Shown: one piece after another, positions 1 through 7,969 of the stretch | Position numbering within the stretch: the first letter of the stretch is position 1 | Layout: every line of letters starts with the position of its first letter | Assembly (NCBI GenBank): GCA_964474415.1 | Contig: CAYYSO010000033.1 | Span: forward strand, 1 to 18,005 | Direction of reading: 5' to 3' | Source of the DNA: Methylomarinum sp964474415 | GTDB lineage: Bacteria; Pseudomonadota; Gammaproteobacteria; Methylococcales; Methylomonadaceae | DNA: 18,005 nucleotides | Program-made: the position numbers and the translations under genes | Notes under the pieces: generated by a model | The model's database searches: none | What the model saw: only the letters and a program-made list of their open reading frames with translations | Told to the model about the DNA's origin: nothing

Positions 1-135
1 AGTTAGTACTTAATTGTTTTTCTAAATATTTTTGCGTCAATAACTCAAAACATCTGAAAAATTAGTCTATATACGCAAATATCCCATACTATGATCGATT
101 ACCAAGACATGTAACTACATCATTAGGAATAAACC

Positions 136-789
136 ATGACTCAAGATGAATTAAAAAAACAAGTGGCCAAAGCAGCGCTGGAATACACTAAAGGGGTTTC
201 CATTCTTGGCGTTGGAACCGGCTCTACCGTTAATTTCTTTATTGATATGCTGGCTGACCAAAAAGCAGATATTGAAGGCGCCGTTTCCAGCTCAGAAGCT
301 ACAACCCAACGTTTAAAAGACATTGGTATTCCCGTATTGGATTTAAACAGTGTGGGTGATATTGAAGTATATATCGATGGCGCAGATGAAGTGGATCCAC
401 GCAAAAAACTGATAAAAGGTGGCGGCGGCGCTTTAACCCGTGAAAAAATTATCGCTGCAGCCAGTAAGAAATTTGTTTGTATTGCCGATGAAACCAAATG
501 TGTCGAGGTACTAGGAAAATTTCCGTTACCGCTTGAAGTCATTCCCATGGCTCGCAGTTATGTCGCCAGAGAAATGGTCAAAATGGGCGGTCAACCGGTC
601 TGGCGTGAGGATTATTACACCGACAACGGCAATGAAATTTTGGATGTGCATAATCTGGAAATTCTTGACCCCATGGAAATGGAACGTACCATCAATGACA
701 TCACAGGCGTAGTTACTGTCGGTATTTTTGCCCACAGAGATGCAGATGTCGTACTGGTTGGTAAAGGCGATACTGTCGATATTATGTAA
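136..789 (+). CDS. rpiA: Ribose-5-phosphate isomerase A
   Basis: Cytosolic enzyme that interconverts ribose 5-phosphate and ribulose 5-phosphate in the non-oxidative pentose phosphate pathway. The 217-residue product is close to the 219 residues of E. coli RpiA. It shows the phosphate-binding GTGSTV at residues 27-32, DGADE at 81-85 and KGGGGALTREKI at 94-105. Asp81, Asp84, Lys94 and Glu103, the known active-site positions of E. coli RpiA, fall at the same numbers here. The C-terminal GVVTVGIFA and DVVLVG strands are also family-like. The ATG at 136 is preceded by a TAGGA Shine-Dalgarno at 124-128 with 7 nt spacing. It is the only intact plus-strand gene in the window. The upstream 135 bases are AT-rich; TATGAT at 90-95 could be a -10 box but has no good -35 partner. 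No terminator is visible after the stop, where an intron remnant begins 20 nt on. Confidence 0.97.
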   Translation: MTQDELKKQVAKAALEYTKGVSILGVGTGSTVNFFIDMLADQKADIEGAVSSSEATTQRLKDIGIPVLDLNSVGDIEVYIDGADEVDPRKKLIKGGGGALTREKIIAAASKKFVCIADETKCVEVLGKFPLPLEVIPMARSYVAREMVKMGGQPVWREDYYTDNGNEILDVHNLEILDPMEMERTINDITGVVTVGIFAHRDADVVLVGKGDTVDIM

Positions 790-809
790 CTCAGAACTTA
801 TCCATTATG

Positions 810-885
810 ATCGGGTCGGAATAACGGGATTACGCCTGTTACCTCTCCCACACCATCGGACATGCGGTTTTCCGCATCCGGCGGT
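810..885 (-). ncRNA. Group II intron domains V and VI (degenerate)
   Basis: On the minus strand, positions 885-852 form a 34-nt hairpin: a 5' arm ACCGCCGGATGCGG, an AAAA loop and a 3' arm ending CCGATGGT, with a 2-nt bulge on the 3' side. This is the size and shape of catalytic domain V. One C-A mismatch (minus-strand A at 856) sits in the triad stem where a C-G pair is normal. The following 851-810 can fold as domain VI (GGG...CCC outer stem) with an unpaired A at 816, 7 nt from the 3' end. The catalytic 5' domains are absent, so splicing is not possible. Confidence 0.7.
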
Positions 886-898
886 TGAATCCAACAGC

Positions 899-1549
899 TT
901 ACGCTGCCGAGAGTTCGGATGGTACATTTAATCCATAGCGTCGTAACGTCGCATTGCTTAACGCCTTGTGTAATGCCGGGCTAGCGGCAATTCTCCAAGC
1001 GCCGCGCGAACTACTTGCAGTCTTTTGCAGGTGCTCGCTCACGCCTAATCGTCGCAATGCGTTAAGTCGGCCTTTCTTGTTGTGCTAGCGTTGCCAGAAA
1101 CATTTTCGTATATGTCTTCGTGTCCAACCTGCCCAGTGACGGATATTCCATCGCTGGGTGGCCAGCTTAAAATAATTCCACCAGCCTATACTATATTTCT
1201 GCCATGGCTCGACCAGTTGTTTACTACTGGTTAAGCTTTGCCTTGCATCCCATAGCTTGCGTACATTTGATTTGTATCTTTCAATACTCTTCGGGGCAAT
1301 CGCTATTTCTCCATTTTGGGTGATGCGAAAGCCCAGAAACTGACTTTCCCAAGGACGTCCTGTACCGCTTTTACTTTGGTTTACGCTAAGTTTTAAATAT
1401 TTTTCTATCCATCGAATGAGACTTTCTAATACGCGTTTTGCACTTCGTTCGCTGCCTACGTAGATGCTTATATCATCGGCGTATCGGCAGAAACTTAGCC
1501 CTCGCATTTCCAGTTCTTTGTCCAGTTTGTCCAGGTAGATATTAGCTAA
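899..1549 (-). pseudogene. Group II intron reverse transcriptase/maturase, 3' fragment with internal stop
   Basis: The fragment starts without a start codon context at LANIYLDKLDKELE, the conserved RT segment just before the catalytic FCRYADD (codons around 1470-1495). It continues through RT motifs 6-7 (SKSGTGRPWESQFLGFRI) and the maturase domain X region (WWNYFKLA, WNIRHWAGWTRRHIRKCFWQR). A TAG at 1085-1087 interrupts it; many relatives have Trp (TGG) at this point in an RWHNRKGRLNALRRLG-like motif, so a single G-to-A change would explain it. After the TAG the same frame stays open for 61 codons (HNKKGRLNALRRLGVSEHLQ... to ...NVPSELSAA) and ends with TAA at 899-901. The N-terminal half of the RT is deleted, so the gene is dead on two counts. 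The first ATG inside, at 1507, gives a 140-residue open frame that should not be annotated as an intact protein. Confidence 0.88.
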
Positions 1550-1603
1550 TACTACAACGAGGGAAAGGTCAAAAAGACAAGTAAGTTGTCAAAGTTATTT
1601 CAT

Positions 1604-1625
1604 AAACGTTCCTTAGAACAGGTTT
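1604..1625 (-). terminator. Weak hairpin directly after gspD (possible terminator or stabiliser)
   Basis: On the minus strand the bases after the gspD stop can form AAAC-(CT)-GTTC, loop TAAG, GAAC-GTTT: two 4-bp stems with a 2-nt bulge. There is no clear T-run behind it, so it would be a poor rho-independent terminator. No better candidate is seen between gspD and the intron remnant. The 50 or so bases between it and the intron boundary (1553-1603) hold nothing I recognise. Confidence 0.25.
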
Positions 1626-3769
1626 TATAGCTCTTCTCCTGCAGTAACCGGTTCTTTATAAATCCCTGATAATTTACGTTTAAATTCATTAGTCACCAAC
1701 TTTGCATCCAACCTGCTCGTTACAACGCGAGGGGTAATTAGTACAACCAATTCCGTTCTTTTTTTGTTGTTTAGTGTACTGCCAAACAATGGCCCGATTA
1801 AAGGAAGTTCATGTAAAAAAGGAATACCTGTCTTTTCATAGGTATTTTTTTCACTAATCAAGCCCCCTAACACAATAGTATCTCCACTTTGAACAGCTAC
1901 ATTACTCTTTATTTCTCTTGTCAGAATATTTGGATTTCCATTCGTTACGCCACCGCCGAAATCTTCGACACTTTGTTCAATATCCATAACAACCAAGCCA
2001 TTTGCATTTACCCTTGGTTTTATTTTAACTGTAACCCCGGTTTTCCGTTGTTGAATGGTAGTCGTTGAAACTAGCGCATTATTGTCACCCACGCCTCCGG
2101 TTAAAGGCGTCGACTGGGAAGTTAAAAGTGATATTTCATCACCCACCTGAATGCTTGCTTCCTGATTATTCAAAACCATTAACGAAGGTGAAGAAATAAC
2201 ATTAATCTTGTTATCGGTTGCTGCAGCATTGAGTACTGCTCTTATATCTCCAGAATTACTAACAAACGAATATCCAAAACCGCCTGTTGCTGCTCCTATA
2301 GCTAAATTTGAGGCCGTTTGGGTTAAATCGAAACCACCAGAACTGGCCGCATTATCACCGCCATTACTATGGCTAAAAAACCATTGGATTCCATATTTTA
2401 AATTGTCATCTAAAGTTACATCAACAATGGTCGCATCAATCAATACCTGCAACGGCATCACATCTAGCTGTTTGATAACTCGCTGTACCACCGTATAATC
2501 CTGCGCAGTTGCAACAATAACCAGCGCGTTATTGGTTTCATCAGCAATAATTTTGACCTCACCCACATCGGTTAATGAAGGGGGTCCTACTTTTTTACGC
2601 GGTTTAAACGCTTTTAAATTTTGCTGTTTTCTATTGGTAACAGTAATGGGTTTTCGACCGGTAGCAACTGAAGCCAATTGGTTTTTATTTTCCACGGCGC
2701 TGAATATATCATTCAGTGTTGCCGCCAGTTCCACAGCATCAACATGCTGAACCCGGTATACGTTGACACCTCCACCTGCTGAGGTATTGGCTTTATCTAG
2801 CCTTAATACCCAGCGTTCTACATCTTTCAGATATTTAGCCTGATGAGTGATTGCCAAAATGGCATTCAAGCGTTCAATTTCCATAAATTGAAAAAAGCCC
2901 TTCCCTGATTTTTCACCATTGTTATTGAATACTCGCTCCAGTTCTTCGATTATTTTCTTGGCTTCAACATTTTTTAATGGAAACAGGCCGAAGGACCGCC
3001 CTTTCATGACATCGACATCAAAGGTATCCACCATCTCCATGGTGCGTGCTATTTCCCTTGCCGTCCCTGCAACCAGCAGCATATTTCTATTTCCATCTAT
3101 ATGCAGAATCGTTTTATCCTGCATTAACGGCTTAATGATTTCAGCCAATTCTTCAACCGCGACATTTTTAACTGGCACAACCTTGATCTGATATCCGGCC
3201 TCCAATTTGTTTCGATATTTATTGAAAGCACTAAAAGCGCTACTGCTCAGTACTTCGGTTTTGGGTTTAATCTGATAAAGGCCATCCTGAAAAACCATGC
3301 CCGCATTATTGATTTGTAGCAACATTTCCAGTGTAGGCAGTAATTCGGAACGGCTTAATGGCTTAGAAGTTTGCAATGTAACTTTGCCTGCGACTTTTGG
3401 ACTTAATACATAATTTTCACCCAAAATATCACCCAAAATCACTTTAGCCACTTCGCCCAAATCGGCATCATCAAAATTCAGACTGTATTCGCCCTTTTCC
3501 GAAACCTTTTTAGCTGTCTTAGCCGCCTTTTGAGAAATAAATTGTCCTGTACCGGGATATAATTCTATTTCTGAACGATCTTTATTGACCGATTCTAATG
3601 CTTTGTTGCTTAATTCCTGATAAATCACTTCCCGCTGTTCAGATCTATTGATTTCTCCAACCGACTCTAACGGTAATTTCTCATGCAGTTTGGGTACAAT
3701 TAACTCGCAACCTGGAACTGACAAGCTCAATGCCAAAATGCAAGGAACTTTCACTTTACGGTTAATCAT
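1625..3769 (-). CDS. gspD: Type II secretion system secretin GspD
   Basis: Outer-membrane secretin that forms the exit channel of the T2SS. The 714-residue product has, in order, a signal region (1-21), a linker, N0 (about 95-168), N1 (193-253), N2 (258-325), N3 (336-437) and the secretin core (440-690). The signature TGIPFLHELPLIGPLFG is at 647-663, followed by ELVVLITPRVV at 673-683. The signal ends LSVPGC with Cys21, a possible lipobox as reported for Xanthomonas XpsD, though Pro at -2 is unusual. N3 carries a long basic insertion around 362-400. The ATG overlaps the end of the preceding gspC/N-like gene by 8 nt, and gspD is last in the cluster as in xps. It is well over the usual 600-odd residues of short GspD forms, partly because of the N-terminal linker and the N3 insert. 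Confidence 0.95.
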   Translation of the reverse strand: MINRKVKVPCILALSLSVPGCELIVPKLHEKLPLESVGEINRSEQREVIYQELSNKALESVNKDRSEIELYPGTGQFISQKAAKTAKKVSEKGEYSLNFDDADLGEVAKVILGDILGENYVLSPKVAGKVTLQTSKPLSRSELLPTLEMLLQINNAGMVFQDGLYQIKPKTEVLSSSAFSAFNKYRNKLEAGYQIKVVPVKNVAVEELAEIIKPLMQDKTILHIDGNRNMLLVAGTAREIARTMEMVDTFDVDVMKGRSFGLFPLKNVEAKKIIEELERVFNNNGEKSGKGFFQFMEIERLNAILAITHQAKYLKDVERWVLRLDKANTSAGGGVNVYRVQHVDAVELAATLNDIFSAVENKNQLASVATGRKPITVTNRKQQNLKAFKPRKKVGPPSLTDVGEVKIIADETNNALVIVATAQDYTVVQRVIKQLDVMPLQVLIDATIVDVTLDDNLKYGIQWFFSHSNGGDNAASSGGFDLTQTASNLAIGAATGGFGYSFVSNSGDIRAVLNAAATDNKINVISSPSLMVLNNQEASIQVGDEISLLTSQSTPLTGGVGDNNALVSTTTIQQRKTGVTVKIKPRVNANGLVVMDIEQSVEDFGGGVTNGNPNILTREIKSNVAVQSGDTIVLGGLISEKNTYEKTGIPFLHELPLIGPLFGSTLNNKKRTELVVLITPRVVTSRLDAKLVTNEFKRKLSGIYKEPVTAGEEL

Positions 3770-4334
3770 GCTGTTTCTCAGGATTTAAGTTTTTTAGATT
3801 ACGTGCACTGCGCATAGGTTTTTTCTGTTTTGCAACGGTTCTTGGTTTCGGTTTTCTTAACATGATTGTTTGCTGTTTTCCTGCCCTTTCCAGAATTGCT
3901 CTGTCCGGCTGTAGTTCTTTAATCAACCAACCGCTAATATCATCACCCGCTGATTTTTTGAAATATTCTTTATCCCTTTGCTGTTTTCTAAATAGTGCAT
4001 ACATCTTCCCTTTAAGAGAATAAATACCGTCCAAAATCAAATCATCAATTTGACTGGCTTGTTCTTGCTTGTCGCCGTCTATTTCATCATCAACAACAGG
4101 CTTGCGACCTTCTATGAATAAAGGTCTGTCGACCATATCCGAATACCTTTCCAATGACTGTTTCTCTAATACCAGATTCGGCAGTTCAATTTCCTGACTT
4201 TGGCCGTTCTGATCAGACATTAGCGATTCTACCGCCAGATTATCAGAGCCCCCAATAAGCAGCCATTCCATCAACAAAATGACCAACAAAAATACACATA
4301 TACCCAGTAATAACTTCATGAGGCTTAAATTCAT
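3762..4334 (-). CDS. GspC-like inner-membrane linker protein (XpsN/PilP-like, short form)
   Basis: The 190-residue protein has one N-terminal membrane segment (about 5-27). A periplasmic homology-region-like domain (about 64-160) contains DRPLFIEGRKP, LDGIYSLKGKMYALF and the turn GDDISGWLIKELQPDRAILE. This is the GspC HR/PilP fold, which docks the inner-membrane platform to the secretin N0 domain. It is followed by a Lys/Arg-rich tail (161-190) and has no PDZ or coiled-coil domain as classic GspC has. Its place between gspM and gspD matches xpsN of Xanthomonas, the functional substitute for GspC; it may be annotated GspN in databases although it is not the true GspN family. It overlaps gspM by 4 nt (ATGA) with AAAGG just upstream of the start. 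The family assignment is inferred from pattern and position. Confidence 0.75.
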   Translation of the reverse strand: MNLSLMKLLLGICVFLLVILLMEWLLIGGSDNLAVESLMSDQNGQSQEIELPNLVLEKQSLERYSDMVDRPLFIEGRKPVVDDEIDGDKQEQASQIDDLILDGIYSLKGKMYALFRKQQRDKEYFKKSAGDDISGWLIKELQPDRAILERAGKQQTIMLRKPKPRTVAKQKKPMRSARNLKNLNPEKQHD

Positions 4335-4912
4335 GATGCCTTTGCTCTCATAAAGCCGACAACCTGAAAGCTAATATTCAGTTTATTACTTTGTTCTATT
4401 TTTCGCGTCTTACGATTACGTTTACCACGTACAGGACGAATATCTATCTGGTCAACAATCATGACGGGTACCGCAGTTTCAATCTCATGCAATACGCTAT
4501 GTAAAATATCTATATCCCCGGACATTCTGACTTTGACTGTTACTCGATTAAATCCATTTTCACTACTACCTGCCAATACCTGAGTACTGGTTAACTGACC
4601 ACCGGCTTGTGAAATAGCTGACTTAACAAATTTCTGCAAATCAGCTGAAGCCAGAGCTACCGTATTTCGGGTGCTAAAATAATTCTGGCTTTGATATTGC
4701 TGTTTAATCCGTTCAATATTTTCGATTACCCGATCCTTTCCGGCAACAATATGCCGGACTCGCTGCAATCTGAAAGCCAGTTCTTTTTTTTGCTCGTGGT
4801 AGTCCAGTCCAGTTGAAACAAGTGGCACAATTGCGCTAAAAAGCACAATCAATAACATCAGTATCAGCAGGGCTAATGCCAGCCAGTGTTGAAAGGTCGC
4901 CTTATTCATCAT
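4331..4912 (-). CDS. gspM: Type II secretion system protein GspM (XpsM-type)
   Basis: Inner-membrane platform subunit that partners GspL. The 193 residues comprise a membrane helix at about 10-34, a helical/coiled segment (38-72, rich in K, E, R and Q) and a ferredoxin-like domain (about 85-190). The last includes SADLQKFVKSAISQAGGQL and VKVRMSGDIDILHSVLHEIE, the pattern of the PilO-like GspM family found in xps-type clusters. It starts with two ATGs in tandem (4912 or 4909), overlapping gspL by 11 nt, and ends in an ATGA overlap with the next gene. The basic stretch at 162-171 (RGKRNRKTRK) lies in a loop before the last strand. Family level is well supported by domain pattern plus position; sequence conservation in GspM is always low. 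Confidence 0.85.
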   Translation of the reverse strand: MMNKATFQHWLALALLILMLLIVLFSAIVPLVSTGLDYHEQKKELAFRLQRVRHIVAGKDRVIENIERIKQQYQSQNYFSTRNTVALASADLQKFVKSAISQAGGQLTSTQVLAGSSENGFNRVTVKVRMSGDIDILHSVLHEIETAVPVMIVDQIDIRPVRGKRNRKTRKIEQSNKLNISFQVVGFMRAKAS

Positions 4913-6002
4913 TGACTTGGGCTTTCACATCCATACTGATTTGAAAGCGTTCCCGTCCGCTTCTTTTATCCTGCGTCAATGGTGATACAAAACGGACATT
5001 ACTAAATAAAGGCGATGCTTCCAACACACCGATTAATGCCGAGGCAGCAGGAGATTGTCCCTGTATTTGCAGTCGCGCATCATTGTATTTCAGATGGGTT
5101 AACCAAGTGTCGTCCGGGATTAACTGACTCAGGGTATTGATCAATTCTGTCATTGACGGAGCGCTGTTTTTAGTTTCAATCAAACCTGCCGTTTCGTCAA
5201 CTATGTCGTCAATTTCTAATTGCCGGGACTGAACAAGGCGCGAATCTTTTTCCAGTTGTTTTAATTGATGTCTTAATAACTCAACGCTTTGCCCTTCATA
5301 CCAGACGGGATAAACCAGAGTGACAACAGTTAACAACAACACAACAAAACTGAGAATCCAGATAAAAAATTGTGTGATTTTATTTTTTCCTGGCCGCTCC
5401 CATTCCGGTAATAAATTATAGGGTTCCAGGTCATCGGTAAAATTATTAGCCGCATCTTCATAATCGACTACAGCGGGGTATATTTGTGCACTTTTTAAAC
5501 GCTGGCAAATAGTATCTAATATTTCCTTAGGTGTTAACACCAGTAAGACCTTAATTTGTCCATTTTCTTCTTTTCCCAACGGTTTTACTGCAAAATAGAC
5601 CTGTTCTGCGTTAAATGGCGTATATTTGTCCATTTCAAAAGCGATGACTTGTCGAAGATTTTCTTTGGCTACAGCCGGCAAATAGAGTATTTTTTTGATC
5701 GCCTGATCAGAATTTAATCTCAGAATATAATGCGCTTTTTCCAGCTCGGGATAATGAGACAGCAGATACCGATATTGTTCCTGACTTTTGTCGTTTAAGA
5801 CCAACTCGGCTATGGCTTGCTTTTGACCATCAATTATTCTATTGAAGCACAGTGTCTCAGTGGTTGCTGACAAAAACACATGGCTTGATTTGTCACTTAG
5901 CGCCTGCCTGAGTTTTTCCGGCAACCAGGAAGCCAGCTCCCGACTCCACCATTGGAAAAAGTGCCTTAAATCAAAATCAATATTTGTGTTCAGATTCATC
6001 AT
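4902..6002 (-). CDS. gspL: Type II secretion system protein GspL (PilN-domain, XpsL-type)
   Basis: This protein connects the cytoplasmic ATPase GspE with the inner-membrane platform. Of its 366 residues, a cytoplasmic actin-like (PilM-like) part covers about 38-200, including YLPAVAKENLRQVIAFEMDK, the typical hinge before YTPF. A single membrane helix is at about 211-231, a coiled coil at 236-275 and a periplasmic PilN-like ferredoxin domain at 281-362 (MTELINTLSQLIPDDTWLTHL). In this short xps form GspL resembles a PilM-PilN fusion. It begins with tandem ATGs at 6002 and 5999 and overlaps gspK by 26 nt, so it is probably translationally coupled. Like gspM, it opens ATGATGAAT. Confidence 0.9.
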   Translation of the reverse strand: MMNLNTNIDFDLRHFFQWWSRELASWLPEKLRQALSDKSSHVFLSATTETLCFNRIIDGQKQAIAELVLNDKSQEQYRYLLSHYPELEKAHYILRLNSDQAIKKILYLPAVAKENLRQVIAFEMDKYTPFNAEQVYFAVKPLGKEENGQIKVLLVLTPKEILDTICQRLKSAQIYPAVVDYEDAANNFTDDLEPYNLLPEWERPGKNKITQFFIWILSFVVLLLTVVTLVYPVWYEGQSVELLRHQLKQLEKDSRLVQSRQLEIDDIVDETAGLIETKNSAPSMTELINTLSQLIPDDTWLTHLKYNDARLQIQGQSPAASALIGVLEASPLFSNVRFVSPLTQDKRSGRERFQISMDVKAQVNDE

Positions 6003-6945
6003 AAAGGACTATTACCTGTTGCTCCATTTCATCGCTAAATAATGAAACCTTCGGGTATATTTGCTGCCAATCCAACACTTGAAAGGGATTTGTCTGACTT
6101 CCATTAGTGTTTTTTTTCAGGGTCACTGTTATGCCGCTATTCACGTCTCCAAAAACCCGAGCCTGCGAAATAATAGTATAGACTTCATTAGTATTTGTAT
6201 CCTGATTTCCTGAGGTATTCTCTATTATGGGTAGAGCTGGAACTGGAAGCTGAGCCCGATTAGCTTCGATACGTTGCTGCATAAAATCATCTAACATTTC
6301 CGAATCAAGATTTGTAATCACCTGCAAAACTTCTTTTGACGCCAGTTTTAAATTAACCTGCGCCTGCCCAGAATAAACAGTGATCAGAGGCCGTAATTCC
6401 TGAAAAATATTAGAGTCCATACCTAAAACCATTTGCAACTCATCTATCAACTGAAATTCCTTGTTAGCAGGATGATAAGTTAAGCCAGTCTCTTCATATT
6501 GCTGTTTTTCCGCTCCATTGATATGCACCAGATCATCCTGATCACGCCAATCAAGAATAGCGCTCACCAAAGCCTGTTGTTCATCCGGATCGACGGAAGT
6601 CGAGCTCATCATCGCCGTCAACAGCGTTTCATCAGCTTTATTAAGATCTATTTTACCTTGCTCCGAGAATAACCTGACCCGGATTTCAGCTTCCTGATAG
6701 TGTAGCTGATAGACACTGCCATCAGCACGCCAGCGCCTGCTTTCATCCTTCTGCAACATCATTTGTCGAGCAATCGCTACACCCGCTTCAGCTACCGCTA
6801 ATCCGACAGCATTATCCTTAACAGCGCTGATTACAGAAGTTTCTCTACGCATGGTTAAAGCAAAGCTGCCGGCCATAATGGTCATCAGACTCAACACCCA
6901 GATCACGATCACCATGGCCATGCCGGTTTGTTTTGCCGATCTCAT
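5977..6945 (-). CDS. gspK: Type II secretion minor pseudopilin GspK
   Basis: Large minor pseudopilin that caps the tip of the pseudopilus together with GspI and GspJ. The leader KQTG is followed by MAMVIVIWVLSL; prepilin peptidase would cut after Gly8. As usual for GspK, Glu at +5 is absent. The helix runs to about residue 32. The globular part has the helix-hairpin-helix-like GKIDLNKADETLLTAM (97-112) and AILDWRDQDD (129-138), both GspK hallmarks. A Gly/Asn-rich loop is near 243-253. The length, 322, is in the normal range. The start overlaps the gspJ stop as ATGA. Confidence 0.95.
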   Translation of the reverse strand: MRSAKQTGMAMVIVIWVLSLMTIMAGSFALTMRRETSVISAVKDNAVGLAVAEAGVAIARQMMLQKDESRRWRADGSVYQLHYQEAEIRVRLFSEQGKIDLNKADETLLTAMMSSTSVDPDEQQALVSAILDWRDQDDLVHINGAEKQQYEETGLTYHPANKEFQLIDELQMVLGMDSNIFQELRPLITVYSGQAQVNLKLASKEVLQVITNLDSEMLDDFMQQRIEANRAQLPVPALPIIENTSGNQDTNTNEVYTIISQARVFGDVNSGITVTLKKNTNGSQTNPFQVLDWQQIYPKVSLFSDEMEQQVIVLYDESEHKY

Positions 6946-7586
6946 TGTTCAATAGTCAGATTATTATCAAAATCTGCTGTTGCCAGCTTTAAAGCAAAAA
7001 TCATCTCCGGCCAATAATTGTTGTCTATCAATACAATCTTGATTTTGATCAAAGCTGGCAAGCGTTCTTTTTCCTGCCAGGTATTAATCCATGCTCCATC
7101 GCTATACTCGTCCTCCTTGTCAAAATATGTCACCTCAAATTTCTCGACATTTTCCAGCAAAATTACCTCTTCTGCTTGCCATTGCGAACCTTCTGCTGTG
7201 GGATAAAACGGCTTGAGAATAACTTTGATAACACCTCTTTCAGCTTGGTCAAATCTGATCTTAAAAAGTTGTAAGCCTTTACGGCCTGCGCTGGCAGGGA
7301 AAACCGAGACAAACTGCAATTCATTCCGCCCTCCCTGGAAAGAAAAATTAGCCCCATTATCAGAAAAATCATCCCATAATGGTCGTATTGATGGTAAATG
7401 TCGCTTAAAAAACTGGTAAACCACCGCCTTTTCATTCACTTCGGAAATTTTTCTTTCACCTTTATCCCAGCTTTCAGCACCAATTTTTAAACTACTAAAT
7501 AACAAAACCACCATAATACTAAGCAAAGTCATGGCCAGCATGACTTCCAGCAAAGTAAAACCGGTATTGTCAGGGTATCTTTGCAT
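6942..7586 (-). CDS. gspJ: Type II secretion minor pseudopilin GspJ
   Basis: Minor pseudopilin of the tip complex. Its prepilin signal reads NTG then FTLLEVMLAMTLLSIMVVLLF: cleavage after Gly9, Glu at +5 and about 20 hydrophobic residues. The 214-residue body includes RNELQFVSVFPA and the GLQLFKIRFDQ strand, typical of the GspJ family (around 200 residues). It starts at 7586 in a TAATG overlap with the gspI stop and ends in ATGA with gspK. The stop-start coupling suggests stoichiometric production of I, J and K. Confidence 0.93.
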   Translation of the reverse strand: MQRYPDNTGFTLLEVMLAMTLLSIMVVLLFSSLKIGAESWDKGERKISEVNEKAVVYQFFKRHLPSIRPLWDDFSDNGANFSFQGGRNELQFVSVFPASAGRKGLQLFKIRFDQAERGVIKVILKPFYPTAEGSQWQAEEVILLENVEKFEVTYFDKEDEYSDGAWINTWQEKERLPALIKIKIVLIDNNYWPEMIFALKLATADFDNNLTIEQ

Positions 7587-7969
7587 TACAAACGTGGTCC
7601 AGTCTTTACAGTATTCAATTCAACAGTACGATTATTTTGACTGTCTGCGTCCCATTGAACGATGACCTGAACAGTCATCAATTGAACAAGATCTTCTTCG
7701 GCACCAGAATTAGGAATATTCTCCACCTTAACCTGCCAGTGATATTTTTCGTCTTCTGTTCCAGATGTTGCACCCGCAGAAAGTGGCTTCTCAACACCGG
7801 TTTTGGCCATTAATGACTCGGCAATCTGGGTTGCCACAATATATTCTTCAGCGATAACAGCTGTATTCACACCGGAGGAAAAAATTTTCAGCAAAATGCC
7901 CAATGAAATTGCCAGAATACTGAATGCCACCAGTATCTCCAGCAAAGAAAAGCCCATTTGCCTATTCAT
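7586..7969 (-). CDS. gspI: Type II secretion minor pseudopilin GspI
   Basis: Minor pseudopilin of 127 residues that nucleates the I-J-K tip complex. Its very short leader MNRQMG is followed by FSLLEILVAFSILAISLGIL, with cleavage after Gly6 and Glu at +5. The downstream WQVKVENIPNS and LVQLMTVQVIVQWD pattern fits the GspI family (about 120-130 residues). The start at 7969 overlaps gspH by 8 nt. Confidence 0.92.
   Translation of the reverse strand: MNRQMGFSLLEILVAFSILAISLGILLKIFSSGVNTAVIAEEYIVATQIAESLMAKTGVEKPLSAGATSGTEDEKYHWQVKVENIPNSGAEEDLVQLMTVQVIVQWDADSQNNRTVELNTVKTGPRL

Larger units (their letters stand above)
810..1552 (-). mobile_element. 5'-truncated group II intron remnant
   Basis: This is the 3' part of a bacterial group II intron, lying antisense to rpiA. 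Read on the minus strand it contains the end of a reverse transcriptase/maturase gene (1549 down to 899), a 34-nt domain-V-like hairpin (885-852) and a domain-VI-like hairpin. It ends in CGACCCGAT at 810, matching the usual ...AY intron terminus. An adenine 7 nt from that end is placed like the branch-point A. Everything 5' of the RT motif LANIY (domains I-III, most of IV, most of the RT) is missing. The left boundary near 1550 is inferred from where protein similarity stops; the sequence from there to gspD shows no recognisable intron content. It cannot be autonomous. Confidence 0.85.

Noticed and set aside
1..135. rpiA promoter
   Set aside because: TATGAT at 90-95 is a fair -10 match, but no -35-like hexamer lies at 16-18 nt; in such AT-rich DNA this is not enough.
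141..548. Minus-strand open frame of 135 codons opposite rpiA
   Set aside because: It is a shadow of rpiA codon bias, with low-complexity composition and no motifs.
728..931. Plus-strand frame of 67 codons running from the end of rpiA into the intron remnant
   Set aside because: It overlaps rpiA in another frame, covers the domain V/VI hairpins and encodes nothing recognisable; no ribosome binding site is seen.
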